A DNA stretch of 64,000 nucleotides. Source: Kuschelorhynchus macadamiae (Eukaryota; Arthropoda; Insecta; Coleoptera; Curculionidae). Location of the stretch: contig JAUTXW010005212.1 in assembly GCA_030620095.1 (NCBI GenBank), forward strand, positions 832,001 to 896,000, in the 5' to 3' direction. This document shows, piece after piece, positions 11,146-21,550 of the stretch (the stretch's first letter is position 1; every line of letters starts with the position of its first letter). The position numbers and the translations under genes are program-made. The notes below the pieces were generated by a model. The model worked only from the letters and a program-made list of their open reading frames with translations, made no database searches and was not told the origin of the DNA.

Positions 11146-12880
11146 TAGATTTTCCAGGAATGCATCATATACTCCTTAAAACCTCTTTAAACTGAGAAAT
11201 TGTGCTTGCATATTAAAACATCTTCTACTGTGCTGACCAACTTGGTAATATTAAATTTCATATTGTACTTTATATTTTATTTAATTTCTATACTTAAAAC
11301 ATTGTGCAGTTCCAGAATATTTAAATAAAAGCCTCAATACGTTGAAAAATGTAATTTTCTTTAAATATTTATTGCCATTCACTGCCAGCCATTTTTTTAC
11401 TACCAATAGAAATAAATATCTGTAAATAATAGAAATTAATAACACCATTTAGTCAACAGTTTATATTGGACCTTTGTATAAAAAGCTATTCGTAAATATT
11501 CTTATATCCAACGCACCGCCAGCAATATAATTTAGACATCTAGATAAATAAACTGGTAATATAAATTACAAGTAAATGTTAGGACTTACATAATATACAA
11601 TGTTTAAAGTTTTCGTGGACTTACCGCGACTATCCATTTGCCGTTTTTGTTTCCAGAGTTCCTTGCATTATATTACTGAGATACGGCAATTAGGTATTAT
11701 ACTAAATCATTTCCCTGGCAAATATTGGACCAGAGAAATGGCATTTAAGGCAATAACAGATTTCAGAGGCAAACGTAATTAATGACGCGTTAGAACTTTA
11801 TCGTTCCAACTGATGGTTTGACTGGGGTTAGTTGTCGTTGCTGAAAGTAAACTACTTGATGGATTAGGAAGCAGGCATCCCTTTTATTAATTGAGAAAAA
11901 TATTCAAATGATTGACGTCTAAGATATTGCAGTATATCTACAGAGTGTATCTTCTAAGAAAAGGTAAAGTTACCAAGAAGAGGAGGTCATCATATCTAAT
12001 TTTTACTGCCTCTTGTAAAAGCTCATCTATTTATTATACATAGAATATATGGGTTATATAGGGGAAATAGTGCAATCGCAAAAATTTTCCAAAAATGTAA
12101 ACTGGTCCCTAGAACACGGGAAACATATTTTTAGAAAAAAAATATATGTCTGTATGAATCTGTGTGTGTAGACGGTTAAATAAAAGAAAATCATATTTTG
12201 AGAACGCCCAAACAGGTTTCCGTTAAACTGAAAACAGAAATAGTTGAAATAAATGTTTTGACATCAAAAAATTGCCGAAGTCATTGGCGTAGATATTATT
12301 TTTTTTGGTTGATATATTTAAAAAAATAATAACAAAATTAAAAATTTCGGAAAAAATCGAAACGCGTCAATTTTTTTAATACAAAATTTTTTTTTCCAGC
12401 ATACTATACAAAATTTCGCATTAAAAGCGTATAGCTTTTACAGGAACGGTGAAACGCGTCTGGTTTGTTTAATCTGTATGTATAAAAACATTTTTTCTGT
12501 AATAATATAAGAAGTGAAAGACGTCAAATTTATTGGGTTTTATTTGTACATAAAATATTTGTTCTCATTATACAGGACAGGCAGAAATATAAAACCTCTA
12601 CATATTATCTAATATTATTTCATCTTAAAGCGGTTGTCTTTAAGCAAGAACAATGTAACAGGCAATTTTTGCACTACACAAGGTAGCTCTAGAGAAATAA
12701 AACAGCCCTTAATACCAAAAATATTTTTTATTTCCGTAACTAATTGTTATTATTACTCTTATTTATGTCGTAATATTATTTACGTAGTCTACAAAAAATA
12801 AATTATGTTATATGTTATTATATTATTATTTTCCTCCATAAAACGAAGGTTTTGTTCTAGGAAATGGGATATTAAAACAT
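11146..12880. other. Gene-free stretch
   Basis: AT-rich with homopolymer runs (for example 12297-12310 and 12370-12400). No coding sequence or transposon end was recognised. Confidence 0.4.
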
Positions 12881-13115
12881 TTGATCAGGCCGTCGCGTCA
12901 TTTTGTTTTGCCAACACGATTTGCACTAAAAATTTACCTACCCGTCCTTGTTTAGTACTTAATTTTTGTGCAAAATTTCAAGTCAGTTGGATACGTAGTT
13001 GTAGTACCGAATTTTTAACATTTCATTAGGGGGCCGCCATTTTGTTCCTCCATGATGGATTGCACAAAAAGTTTAACAATTTATGCCTATATCACACATT
13101 ATTTTTGCGCAAATC
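12880..13115 (-). repeat. Family R internal fragment (copy R2)
   Basis: Two diverged monomers of family R in the reverse orientation: GGCCGTCGCGTCATTTTGTT, later GGCCGCCATTTTGTTCCTCC with the usual following phrase TTTTTGTGCAAAATTT. Neither end of the family is visible. Confidence 0.6.
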
Positions 13116-14581
13116 CCTCCTACGATGACCAATGGAAGTAAAAAGTAAAAGAACCTGTTCTTCGGAGAAATCTCGAAAGGTGATTTTTTATTATTTCTTT
13201 TTGCATATGAAACATTTTTTTTTTCTTTATATAGGATTTCTCTGCGGAGATGTAACAGTTCTCTAGAAAGTAAAAATAATAATTTTAAGTTTTGTTATAA
13301 ATGTCGGAAAATGCAGAAATTGTTTTATTTTTTGTATTGACCATATTTTTTGACAGTGAAAATGCTTAGTATCTCCTTTGTTATGAGACATAAAAAGTGT
13401 TAAATATACTTGAGATTTTTATGAAGAAGTAAAATTTATTTTCGAAAAAACAATTGAACTTGAAATTAAAAAAGAAGAGTATGATAAAACCATCAAAATT
13501 TTTCTTATTTTAAATGTAATAATCTATAATTTACAAAATTTTTGGATTATATGGGAAAACTAAGCAAATTTTTTATAAAACCTGCTATGTTAAAATATAA
13601 TGAAAGAGATAGTTAAAGTATAATATCCAATTTCTTTTACTTCAAACATAAGACCATGTTCTTATCTGACTATTTGATAATCTCTCTACAGATTACAAGA
13701 AAAAATATGTTAAGGAATAATTAAGAATATAATGGATTTTGATAAATATTTCAAATTTATTTATTAAAATAATTTTTCTTTCTTCATTTGTTTCTATTAG
13801 GTAACGGTTTTTTTATCTCGGGTGTTTGAATCAACAAAAATTGGATTTATTACATATGTTATATTAAGATTATATACGATTTACTTAGTTTTTTCCATAG
13901 ATTTTAAAAAGTTAGTAAACTATAGGTTATTACATTTAAAATATGAAAAAAATTTTTTATCATATATCTTTCTTATTTTCAATTGTTTTCTCAAAAATAA
14001 ATTTCTTAAAAATCTCAGTTTCTTTCGTACATTTTTTTCCATGTCTACGGGTACATGGGTCCGCAAACACTTCATTTTTAACAAGTGACTCGGGAAAAGT
14101 GCCTCTAAAAAATTATCTTCTTGCACTAAAAGCTGTAGCTACCATTTTAATGTGATTGTATGTACAGGCAGGACAGTGGTGGCGAACCTTTTTAAGAGCA
14201 CATTTCGTAAATTTCAAAAATCAATTTTTCGATGTGTGCGATTGTGTCACCCAACATTTCTAATTTGTTCAGGGAAAGATATTTGTAACTTGCTATTTTT
14301 TTATTTCATAATTTAAAATACAGTAGGAGGAAAGTTACTAAGTTTTTACGTTTACCATTTTATTGGGTTGCAAATGGTAAATAGGGTATTCTTAAACGAA
14401 AAAAGTATAAAGCTTTGATATAAAATCAGCTTAAATTACAACAGTATGTGTACGGTTGTACTAATGTTAAAAAAATACGTACTAGAATTATTGCCGTTAA
14501 TTCCTAAAATGCGGGTTTTTATAAGATAACTAATTTCGACATTTTTCTTAAAATTCAAACCAAACTAGATTCATCTATGAA

Positions 14582-14985
14582 AAATTTCCTTTTAACGGCG
14601 GGGTCGTACTCTTCAAACCGCAAAAGAAAAGTTCTCAAAAAGTGAAAATGGAATTTTCTCCATTTCTGGCGTCAGTTTAGTCATACAATGTTCAAATTTT
14701 GTTAAAAAATATTCCCAAAAGGCAGCCGTTTTTTCCGTTGTTAAGTTCGTTGTTCCAGTAGCATAATAAATCCTGGTTTCTAGGACTATAATGAATCCAT
14801 TACGGTCCTAGTACTATAATAAATTTTTTTGAGTACTCAGTCCAAAAAAATGTGTCACTTTAACACTAAAAATGACGATCAAAATGATGTCATTATGACA
14901 TGCCAGAAGACAAATCCATTATAATCAAAAGGGAAGTCAAATGGTTACAAAAGCTTATTTTTAAATAAAAAAGGGAATTATAATT
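14582..14985 (+). repeat. Local duplication, copy A
   Basis: Starts TTTCCTTTTAACGGCGG and ends near TGGTTACAAAAGCTTATTT. Both ends recur in order at 15500-15567 and 16300-16490. It contains AATGTTCAAATTTTGTTAAA, GTTAAGTTCGTTGTT and GTCCAAAAAAATGTGTCA, all present in the second copy. Confidence 0.7.
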
Positions 14986-15499
14986 TATATAATTTTATTA
15001 TTAAATAAAATAAATTTTATTTCATATTCAAACCCTGAAAATGAATCTTGATAATATGCAAGTCGATTTAAATCAAAAATTAATTGAATCATATCTTGAG
15101 AATACTTTTGCGTATCTGAAAATCATTGAACTACATGTACAAGGAAGTATTATGTATGGCAGAACACATAGTTTTCATTATGGTAAGCCTTGAAAGGACC
15201 GTTAATGAGTAGTTAAAGAAATTTTTGGTTTTTAGTAAAGTTGAACTATTGCAGTCAAAATTTGAAGATTATTGCCAAAAAGTATAACAAAAAAAACCAT
15301 TTTTTTCTCAGAAAACCTGCTACGACTGGCCAAACGTCAAAGAAATTTAATTATATTCAACTCGCAGAAAATCTGTACCCTTAAAATATTTAATTGCAAG
15401 CCTCCTTTCCGAATGGAACTTTACCGAGATGTAGCTCATTGTCAAATTTGCCGTAAATTTAATTATAGAAAAATAAATTTAACGGCAATAATTGAACTT

Positions 15500-16490
15500 T
15501 CCTTTTAACGGCGGCGTCGTCCTCTTCAAACCGCAAAAGGAAAGCTCTCAAAAAGTGAAAAAGGATTTTTCAACTCCACTTGGCTAATGATGAGAATGAA
15601 CAACTGTTGTCGATTTAACAAAGGGAGTATGTGCAGAGCAAAGAGTTCGGAACAATTGATTGACAATTGCCCCATCACGTTCCGCGCGGTAAGCAAATGT
15701 GTACAGGGTGATTGGGAGCGAATTAAATGGGCATTGTGTGGAATTGCCAAGGGGAGGGTTTGATAATCTCCGGTCATAAATATAATATCATTCAAGAATA
15801 GGTGTACCCCATTACATTTATTTATAGGATATAACTTGACACACGGCAGCAGATTTATTATTTTGATGGTTTTGAGGGCAGACACACAACACGTTCTAAG
15901 GATCTAGAATACCAAATTTTAGTTTACGGTAAAAAACTGCAATTCAACTAGAAAATTGAATCGTTTGTTGTTATTGTGCAAACCTCCTAAATTGAGTGTG
16001 TTACTTTTTTGTTGAAAGTTGTTTTTACTCTGTTCAAAACTGTTTTAAAAATATTTTTATATAAGAGAAGATTTTCTTAATTAAAAAAAAATAAAAATTG
16101 ACAGAATTTGTTTTTTTTATGTTTTAAATATTTATTTTGATAAAATCAAACGTAGAAAAAATAGTTGTTTATGTTATAAGAATTGAAATAACGATCATTA
16201 TGGGACTAGTCGTGAATATTATCAGGCGAGGCTGATTCCACGGCGTCTCGTAATTAGCGGTTTCGATCTGAATAACATCTTCTGGCATCAATTGAGGCAA
16301 ACATTGTTCAAATTTTGTTAAAAAATATTGCCAAAAAGCCCAAACGTTGCTAAGTTCGTTGTTTCAGGACCATATTAAATCCATTAGATTACTCAGTCCG
16401 AAAAAATGTGTCATTTTGCCAGAAGATAAAAGCCACTATAATCAAAATGGAAGTCAAATGGTTACAAAAGCTTATTTCTAAACAAAAAAA
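15500..16490 (+). repeat. Local duplication, copy B, interrupted
   Basis: The first ~70 bp and last ~190 bp match copy A. The intervening ~730 bp (15570-16300) are absent from copy A. The left LTR of the Gypsy element follows immediately, within about 10 bp of the last matching base. A 119-codon minus-strand frame at 15526-15885 lies partly in the non-duplicated segment and resembles nothing known. Confidence 0.6.
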
Positions 16491-16627
16491 AATATAATAT
16501 ATACGAATTTAGCCCTGGTCATAGATTTGTTGAGATTTAGATGAATTTGTTTATTGTTTGTTATTTTATTGAATTGGACTTACCTTAATTTTTATCCATG
16601 TAACGACTATGTTAGTGTCAAAAATCG

Positions 16628-16640
16628 TTCTCGAATGTTC
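16628..16640 (+). promoter_or_regulatory. Heat-shock-element-like array 1 in LTR U3
   Basis: TTCTCGAATGTTC is three perfectly spaced alternating TTC/GAA units (TTC nn GAA nn TTC), the minimal heat-shock-factor site. The same 13 bases are kept in the 3' LTR at 21450-21462. Function is inferred. Confidence 0.6.
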
Positions 16641-16680
16641 TGTTAGGCTTAATTCATCTCACCCTGTACTATTTGGATTA

Positions 16681-16702
16681 TTCTAGAATTTTCTAGATAT
16701 TC
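16681..16702 (+). promoter_or_regulatory. Heat-shock-element-like array 2 in LTR U3
   Basis: TTCTAGAATTTTCTAGAT reads TTC nn GAA nn TTC nn GAt, about 40 bp upstream of the TATA box. In the 3' LTR (21503-21525) one extra base restores the spacing to a fifth unit, TTC. The position and phasing fit heat-shock factor binding. Function is inferred. Confidence 0.6.
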
Positions 16703-16719
16703 CATCCTTTTCTAAAGGC

Positions 16720-16729
16720 TATATAAGGG
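16720..16729 (+). promoter_or_regulatory. TATA box of the LTR promoter
   Basis: CTATATAAGG lies in the LTR upstream of a pyrimidine/CAGT start-like region near 16750 and about 150 bp before AATAAA. It is the likely core promoter for the element's RNA. Confidence 0.65.
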
Positions 16730-16871
16730 CGCCGCAAGGCCTCATTTGGATTCAGTTATAATTGAGATTTCGAAGTGTTAAAAACCTGACATTGACAAGT
16801 TTAAAGTTACCTTAGTTACGATTGTTAAGTATAACCAGTCTCTACCTTTGATACCTGTAACCTGTGTTTTG

Positions 16872-16877
16872 AATAAA
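16872..16877 (+). terminator. Polyadenylation signal AATAAA in the LTR
   Basis: AATAAA within the R/U5 part of the 5' LTR. The truncated 3' LTR stops before this point, so the element lacks its own 3' processing signal. Confidence 0.55.
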
Positions 16878-16928
16878 AGGAGTGCATTCAGATTCTACGT
16901 GTTTGTGTACCGGCGAATCCGGAACATT

Positions 16929-16947
16929 TGGTGTCGGAAGCGGGATT
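16929..16947 (+). other. Primer binding site
   Basis: TGGTGTCGGAAGCGGGATT begins two bases after the LTR. Its complement ends in CCA and has the form of a tRNA 3' end. A leucine tRNA is the best guess from the acceptor pattern, but this is not certain. Confidence 0.6.
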
Positions 16948-17002
16948 AGGATCCAGTTGAAGCTAAAGAAGTAAGAAATAGTTTCTATTAGTAGCAATAA
17001 TC

Positions 17003-18331
17003 ATGGCAGCAAATTTGGATTCTTTGATGAACTTGATTATTGCAATGCATAATGACATTCAGAAAAACCAAGAAGATGTAAAACAAGAAATAAAGAAAAC
17101 CCAAGAAGACATGAAGAGAGGCCAAGAAGACATGAAGAGGGGCCAAGAAGACATGAAGAGGGGCCAAGGAGACATGAAGCAAGAACTAGGCGACCTGAAG
17201 AAAAATCAAGAAGACATGAAGCAAGAAATTAAGGAAGATATGAAGAGGAACCAAGAAGAACTAAAGCAAGAACTTACAGATGACATGAGGAAGAACCAAG
17301 AAGACATAAAAAATGAACTTGAAGGTATGAGGAGGCACCAAGAAGACGTAAAACAAAAAATGCAAGAAATGGAAAAGAAGCATGAAGAAATCACTAGAAA
17401 AACGTTGCTTGAACTGACGCTAACCAAAGAAGATGTAAAAGAGGAAATGGGACAAATGGAGAAGAAAGTGCAAACGCAAGTTCAGGAGGTTCATATTCAA
17501 TTGCAGCAAGAAGTCCAAAGTTTACGATCCCAGATGCAGAAATTTGGACAGCACAGTGAGTTCAAATCCGGCGTTGTCTCTTTATCGCATGTGATAAAGC
17601 CACCTACGTTCGATGGTAAAGTGCCGTGGGTTACTTACCTGAAACAATTTGAAGCTGCCGCAACAGGAAATAGTTGGGATTCCACCGAAAAGGCACGAGC
17701 GCTGGTTTGTTCCTTGCGTGGCGAAGCAATGGAGGTGTTAAGGAACATACCCGAAGATAAACAAAATGACTTTGGGACATTAGTAAGCCATCTAGAAATG
17801 CGTTATGGAGAAGCACATCTACAGGAGGTTTATAAAGCACAACTTCAATGTCGAAGACAAAAATATAACGAAAGTCTTCAAGAGTATGAAACCGATATCG
17901 TGCGACTAATTAACTTGACTTATCCATCCTACCCTGAAGAGATCAAGCAAGAGTTGGCAGTAAGCAGTTTTATCGAAGGCCTTCGTGATCCTGATACCAA
18001 CCAAGCTTTAAGAATGGCTAGAATAAAGAAGATTTCAGAAGCTCTGGCATATGCCCTTCAGTTCGAAACAGCTAAACAAACATCCAGGGGTCAAGGGACA
18101 CTGCGTAGACTACAGTACTCTCCAGAATACCGGACTACAAATGAAAATGCTTCGAACCTTTTAAAAGAACTGCAAGAGATTCTTCTTAAACATCAGAAAG
18201 ACGAAAATAAATCTTTAACTTTCCGACAAAGAAAAGGCATCCGTTGTTGGAAATGTGGTAAAGAGGGACATGTGCAAAGCCGATGTACCAGCAATGGGAT
18301 TCCTGAAGATATTCAGGAAAACTCGCATTAG
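17003..18331 (+). CDS. gag: Gypsy Gag polyprotein
   Basis: The 442-codon open frame begins at the ATG after the primer binding site. Residues 15-180 form a long charged coiled coil dominated by K, E, Q and M, including heptads of the GQEDMKR type repeated at the DNA level. From about residue 200 comes a retrotransposon capsid-like region (PPTFDGKVPWVTYLKQFE, ARALVCSLRGEAMEVL, FIEGLRDPDTNQAL). Near residue 417 is a zinc knuckle, CWKCGKEGHVQSRC (C-X2-C-X4-H-X4-C), for RNA binding. Gag would form cytoplasmic particles that package the element's RNA. The frame shows no lesion, in contrast to pol. Pol follows after the stop in a different frame. Confidence 0.9.
   Translation: MAANLDSLMNLIIAMHNDIQKNQEDVKQEIKKTQEDMKRGQEDMKRGQEDMKRGQGDMKQELGDLKKNQEDMKQEIKEDMKRNQEELKQELTDDMRKNQEDIKNELEGMRRHQEDVKQKMQEMEKKHEEITRKTLLELTLTKEDVKEEMGQMEKKVQTQVQEVHIQLQQEVQSLRSQMQKFGQHSEFKSGVVSLSHVIKPPTFDGKVPWVTYLKQFEAAATGNSWDSTEKARALVCSLRGEAMEVLRNIPEDKQNDFGTLVSHLEMRYGEAHLQEVYKAQLQCRRQKYNESLQEYETDIVRLINLTYPSYPEEIKQELAVSSFIEGLRDPDTNQALRMARIKKISEALAYALQFETAKQTSRGQGTLRRLQYSPEYRTTNENASNLLKELQEILLKHQKDENKSLTFRQRKGIRCWKCGKEGHVQSRCTSNGIPEDIQENSH
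17101..17184 (+). repeat. 21-bp tandem repeat encoding coiled-coil heptads
   Basis: Four units of CCAAGAAGACATGAAGAGGGG and variants. Twenty-one bases are exactly seven codons, so each DNA unit adds one heptad to the Gag coiled coil without a frame change. Further diverged units extend downstream. Confidence 0.85.
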
Positions 18332-18385
18332 CCAGTTTTAAGGGGCGAAAGCTGGCTAGGTGCTACCAAGCCCCATCGATAACAA

Positions 18386-18780
18386 CAAAAATCAAAGTAT
18401 CCCGGCTGCAGAATAATGGCTCTAGCTTGGTAGTACCGGGGAAGATATGCGGTCGGGACTGTGAAATGGTACTGGATACCGGTTCAACACACACCATCGT
18501 GAGGCCAGACATTATAGCGCCTTGCAGGATAGAAAATCCATAAAAAAATATGTCTTGGAAACCGCCAACGGTGAACTTATACCTGTGAAAGGCATTCATG
18601 AGGCTGAAATAACCCTGGGGAACACTACCTTCATACACGCTATTTTCGTCGCAGATATAATGGATGATGTCATACTTGGTCTTGATGTTATGAACCAAAA
18701 TAAGTTTATTCTTGACATACATCAACGAGTCCTCCGTACAAAAAATGAAGAAATCGTTATGAACCTGCCACAAAGAAATA
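18386..18780 (+). pseudogene. pol: Gypsy protease region of pol, frameshifted
   Basis: The aspartic protease is visible as LDTGSTHTIVRP at 18471-18506, the active-site DTG(S) motif. It continues in another frame from about 18520 with ETANGELIPVKGIHEA and the flap/second-domain signature ILGLDVM. The frame change lies between about 18505 and 18530. The enzyme would cleave Gag-Pol; this copy cannot make it in one piece. Confidence 0.8.
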
Positions 18781-19975
18781 ATTCCACTATGCGAGAAGTG
18801 GTTTTGCTAGAAGATACTACCTTACCTGCCTGTTCGGAATGTGTAGTAAAAGCGACGTTTGATGATTTTGAGGAAGAAGTAATTTTATTCGAACCAGTTC
18901 AAGACTGTCCACTACATGCGAAGGGAATTTTACCAGCAAGAACCTTAACTCATTGTAGAGGCAACATGATGTTTGTCAAAATGATGAATCTAACAGGTCA
19001 TCCCCAGCAAGTAAAAAAAGGTGCCAAGATCGGAACCTGTCAACCTGCTAATACAATATTTACCTGTATATACAGAACCTGGAACTACTTTACCTAAGGT
19101 ACTCCAAGACCTGGTGAAATCGCCACATTTACTGAATAAGGTTCAGATGACCAAGTTGGAAGAACTTTTGAGAAGAAATCAAAATGTTTTCTCTCTGTAT
19201 GACAGCGACTTAGGAAAAACTAACATAGTTCAACATCGAATTAATACTGGTGATGCAGCGCCGATAAAACAGCCTCCAAGACGAATACCTTTGGCAAAGC
19301 GACATGAAGTTAATCAGATGCTTAAGGATATGGAAAAACAAGACATTATAGAACCATCTCAAAGTTCATGGTCGTCACCAGTAGTCTTAGTTAAGAAGAA
19401 AGATGGCTCCACGAGATTCTGCGTCGACTTCCGACTTTAAAGTTATGCCTTTTGGATTATGCAACGCCCCAGCAAGTTTTGAACGTTTAATGGAACTGAC
19501 ATTACATGGAATGACATGGGAAACATGCCTAGTATATTTAGATGACATCATTATTCTTGGGAAAACATTTGAAGGTCATTTAAAGAATATTGAAGCTGTT
19601 TTCCAGAAACTGAGAATGGCTGGCTTAAAACTCAGTCCCAAAAAGTGCCAGTTTTTTCAAAAAGAAGTGAAATATCTAGGCCATGTAATTACCGAACATG
19701 GTGTAAAAACCGATCCTGAGAAGACTGAAACCATTCAAAATTGGCCAATACCAAAGGACAGACATGAACTAAGGAGTTTTCTGGGACTTTGTACGTACTA
19801 CAGACGATTCATAAAAGATTTTGCTAATATCGCTAGACCATTACATCGACTTACTGAAAGCAGTCACAGCTATGTATGGACCCAAGAATGTGGAGAAGCA
19901 TTCAGCTTCAGCAAGCCTTGTGTAATCCTCCAGTGTTGTCATATCCTGAGCCATCCCAGATGTTTATTGTAGACA
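18781..19975 (+). pseudogene. pol: Gypsy reverse transcriptase region of pol, deleted
   Basis: Starts in the frame ending near 19097, changes frame, and then reads HRINTGDAAPIKQPPRRIP, SSWSSPVVLVKKKDGSTRFC and VDFR. The next residues are KVMPFGLCNAPASFERLM in another frame, so about 55-60 codons are missing, including the LDLKSGY-type segment with the first catalytic Asp. The YLDD box is present at 19535-19546, followed by the thumb region GLKLSPKKCQFF and SFLGLCTYYRRFI. The copy is inactive as a polymerase. Confidence 0.88.
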
Positions 19976-20760
19976 CCGGTGCTAGCAATGCCGCTATTGG
20001 TGGTATTTTGTCACAAGTACAAAATGGCGAAGAAAAAGTAATAGCGTATTTCAGCAAGGTTCTTTCTAAACCTGAACGCAACTACTGTGTGACAAGGAAA
20101 GAATTAGTGGCTATTGTTAAAACATTGGAGCACTTTCATAAGTACTTGTATGGGCAAAAATTCCTTTTAAGGGCGGATCATGCATCACTCAAATGGTTGC
20201 TACAATTTAAGAATCCCGAAGGACAAATAGCCAGGTGGTTGCAGCGCCTACAGGAATATGACTGTAAAGTTGAACATCGCAAAGGGTTAAATCATAAAAA
20301 TGCTGATGCTTTATCAAGAAGACCATGCCCAGAAAGTTGTAAACATTGCAACAGACACGAGGAAAGAGAAGATCCTGACGATTTTCATTGCCGAAGAACA
20401 GCACTTCAAAGCTCTCCAGAGTGGGACTCTAAAATGTTATCCAAAGATCAGCAAGTAGACCCAGATATTGGCCCTATAATTAAACTGAAATTAGAAAATT
20501 CACCTAGACCTTGTTACCAAGAAATTGCAGCCAAATCCCAGAAATTTAAAGGATACTGGGCTTTATGGGACTCTTTGGTGATAAAAGACGGCCTGTTAAA
20601 AAGAATCTGGGAAAGTTCTGATGGCAAAAATAACAAATACCAAACTATTTTGCCCTCAAAGAGAATTCCTGAAGTGTTGCAAGCCGTACACAACGGTGTA
20701 GGCGGAGGACATTTTGGTGTTATGAAGACTCTTGAAACTCATTGTCTTTGTCTCAATTGA
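19876..20760 (+). pseudogene. pol: Gypsy RNase H and integrase N-terminal region
   Basis: A 294-codon open frame. RNase H is seen as MFIVDTGASNAAIGGILSQV, YFSKVLSKPERNY, TRKELVAIVKTLEHF, LRADHASLKWLL and KGLNHKNADALSRR. Relatives usually have DTDAS where this copy has DTGAS, so the first catalytic Asp may be lost. Downstream, RIPEVLQAVHNGVGGGHFG is the start of the integrase zinc-binding domain, after which the frame stops at 20758. The rest of that domain and the whole catalytic core with its D,D,E residues are missing. Confidence 0.85.
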
Positions 20761-21291
20761 ACTTTGGAGAACTACCTGAAAATCCAAGTTAATGAACAAC
20801 AAAGTGACTGGGATAAATGTATTCATCCATTTTTACTGGCCTATCGCTCTGCAGTTCATGAATCCACTGGAAAAACACCTGCCAGTGTAATATTTGGATC
20901 TGATCTACAGCTTCCAGTCGACCTCTTGACTGGACGACCTCCGAATTATAAGATAACTACTACGGATTATGCCAACCAGGTTAGTAAACGCCTCAGAGAA
21001 ATCCATGAAGAAGTCCGCCATAAATTACAGATAGAAAGCAATAGAATAAAGTCACGTTATGATCTACGAGCCAATCACACTGGATTTACAGTCGGTGAAA
21101 AAGTTTGATTATACAATCCAAAAAGAACTAAGGGACGCTCGCCGAAGTTGCAGAAGTCATGGGAAGGCCCGTACCGTGTGGTGACCCGACTGAATGACTT
21201 GGTATACCAGATTCAGAAAAGCCCTCAAGCAAAAATGAAAGTGGTGCATCTCCATCGATTAGCCCGTTACCAAGATACCGAAGATGTTTGA
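20761..21291 (+). pseudogene. pol: Gypsy integrase C-terminal remnant
   Basis: Begins at TLENYLKIQ, which in relatives lies just after the catalytic Glu, then DWDKCIHPFLLAYRSAVHES, TGKTPASVIFGSDLQLPVDL and RYDLRANHTGFTVGEKV. A stop at 21106-21108 replaces the usual Trp. The reading then continues LYNPKRTKGRSPKLQKSWEG, PYRVVTRLNDLVYQIQ and HLHRLARYQ to the terminal stop at 21289-21291. About 200 codons of core are deleted upstream. Confidence 0.82.
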
Positions 21292-21308
21292 TCGGGACGA
21301 TCAACTCT

Positions 21309-21320
21309 GGGAAGGGGGTA
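21309..21320 (+). other. Polypurine tract
   Basis: GGGAAGGGGGTA immediately precedes the 3' LTR start TGTTACG. This is the expected primer site for plus-strand DNA synthesis. Confidence 0.8.
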
Positions 21321-21321
21321 A

Positions 21322-21550
21322 TGTTACGAATTTAGCCCTGGTCATAGATTTGTTGAGATTTAGATGAATTTGTTTATTGTTTGTTATTTTATTGAAGAGA
21401 CTTACCTTAATTTTTATCCTTGTAACGACTAAGTTAGTGTCAAAAATCGTTCTCGAATGTTCTGTTAGGCTTAATTCATCTCACCCTGTACTATTTGAAT
21501 TATTCTAGAATTTTCTAGATCATTCCATCCTTTTCTAAAGGCTATATATA
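21322..21550 (+). repeat. Gypsy 3' LTR, truncated
   Basis: Matches the first ~229 bp of the 5' LTR from TGTTACGAA through GGCTATATA, then stops abruptly at the end of family R copy R3. Both heat-shock-like arrays are kept. R and U5 are missing and do not reappear beyond R3. Confidence 0.88.

Larger units (their letters stand above)
16499..16926 (+). repeat. Gypsy 5' LTR
   Basis: Matches the 3' LTR start (ACGAATTTAGCCCTGGTCAT) through CTAAAGGCTATATA and ends CCGGAACA. The 3' copy begins TGTTACGAA, so the LTR has the usual TG...CA limits, with the 5' copy's first bases altered. About 428 bp. U3 holds the heat-shock-like arrays and a TATA box; the AATAAA signal is at 16872. Confidence 0.88.
16499..21550 (+). 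mobile_element. Gypsy-type LTR retrotransposon, defective
   Basis: Order: 5' LTR, primer binding site, gag, protease, reverse transcriptase, RNase H, integrase, polypurine tract, 3' LTR. This pol order, with RNase H before integrase, defines Ty3/Gypsy elements. Gag is one open frame. Pol is broken by frameshifts and two large deletions: one in RT between FCVDFR and KVMPFG, one in integrase between the zinc-binding end and the C-terminal part. The 3' LTR is truncated. No envelope-like frame follows pol. The element cannot supply its own enzymes, although an intact Gag frame and LTR signals remain. Confidence 0.92.

Noticed and set aside
14167..14290. CAGTGGTGGCGAACC phrase resembling a hAT terminus
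   Set aside because: No matching inverted end or transposase was found nearby, so it was not listed as an element.
15526..15885. 119-codon minus-strand frame
   Set aside because: Crosses the border between duplicated and inserted sequence, with no recognisable domain and no splice or start evidence.
17206..17427. Minus-strand serine-rich frame
   Set aside because: Shadow of the Gag coiled-coil codons.
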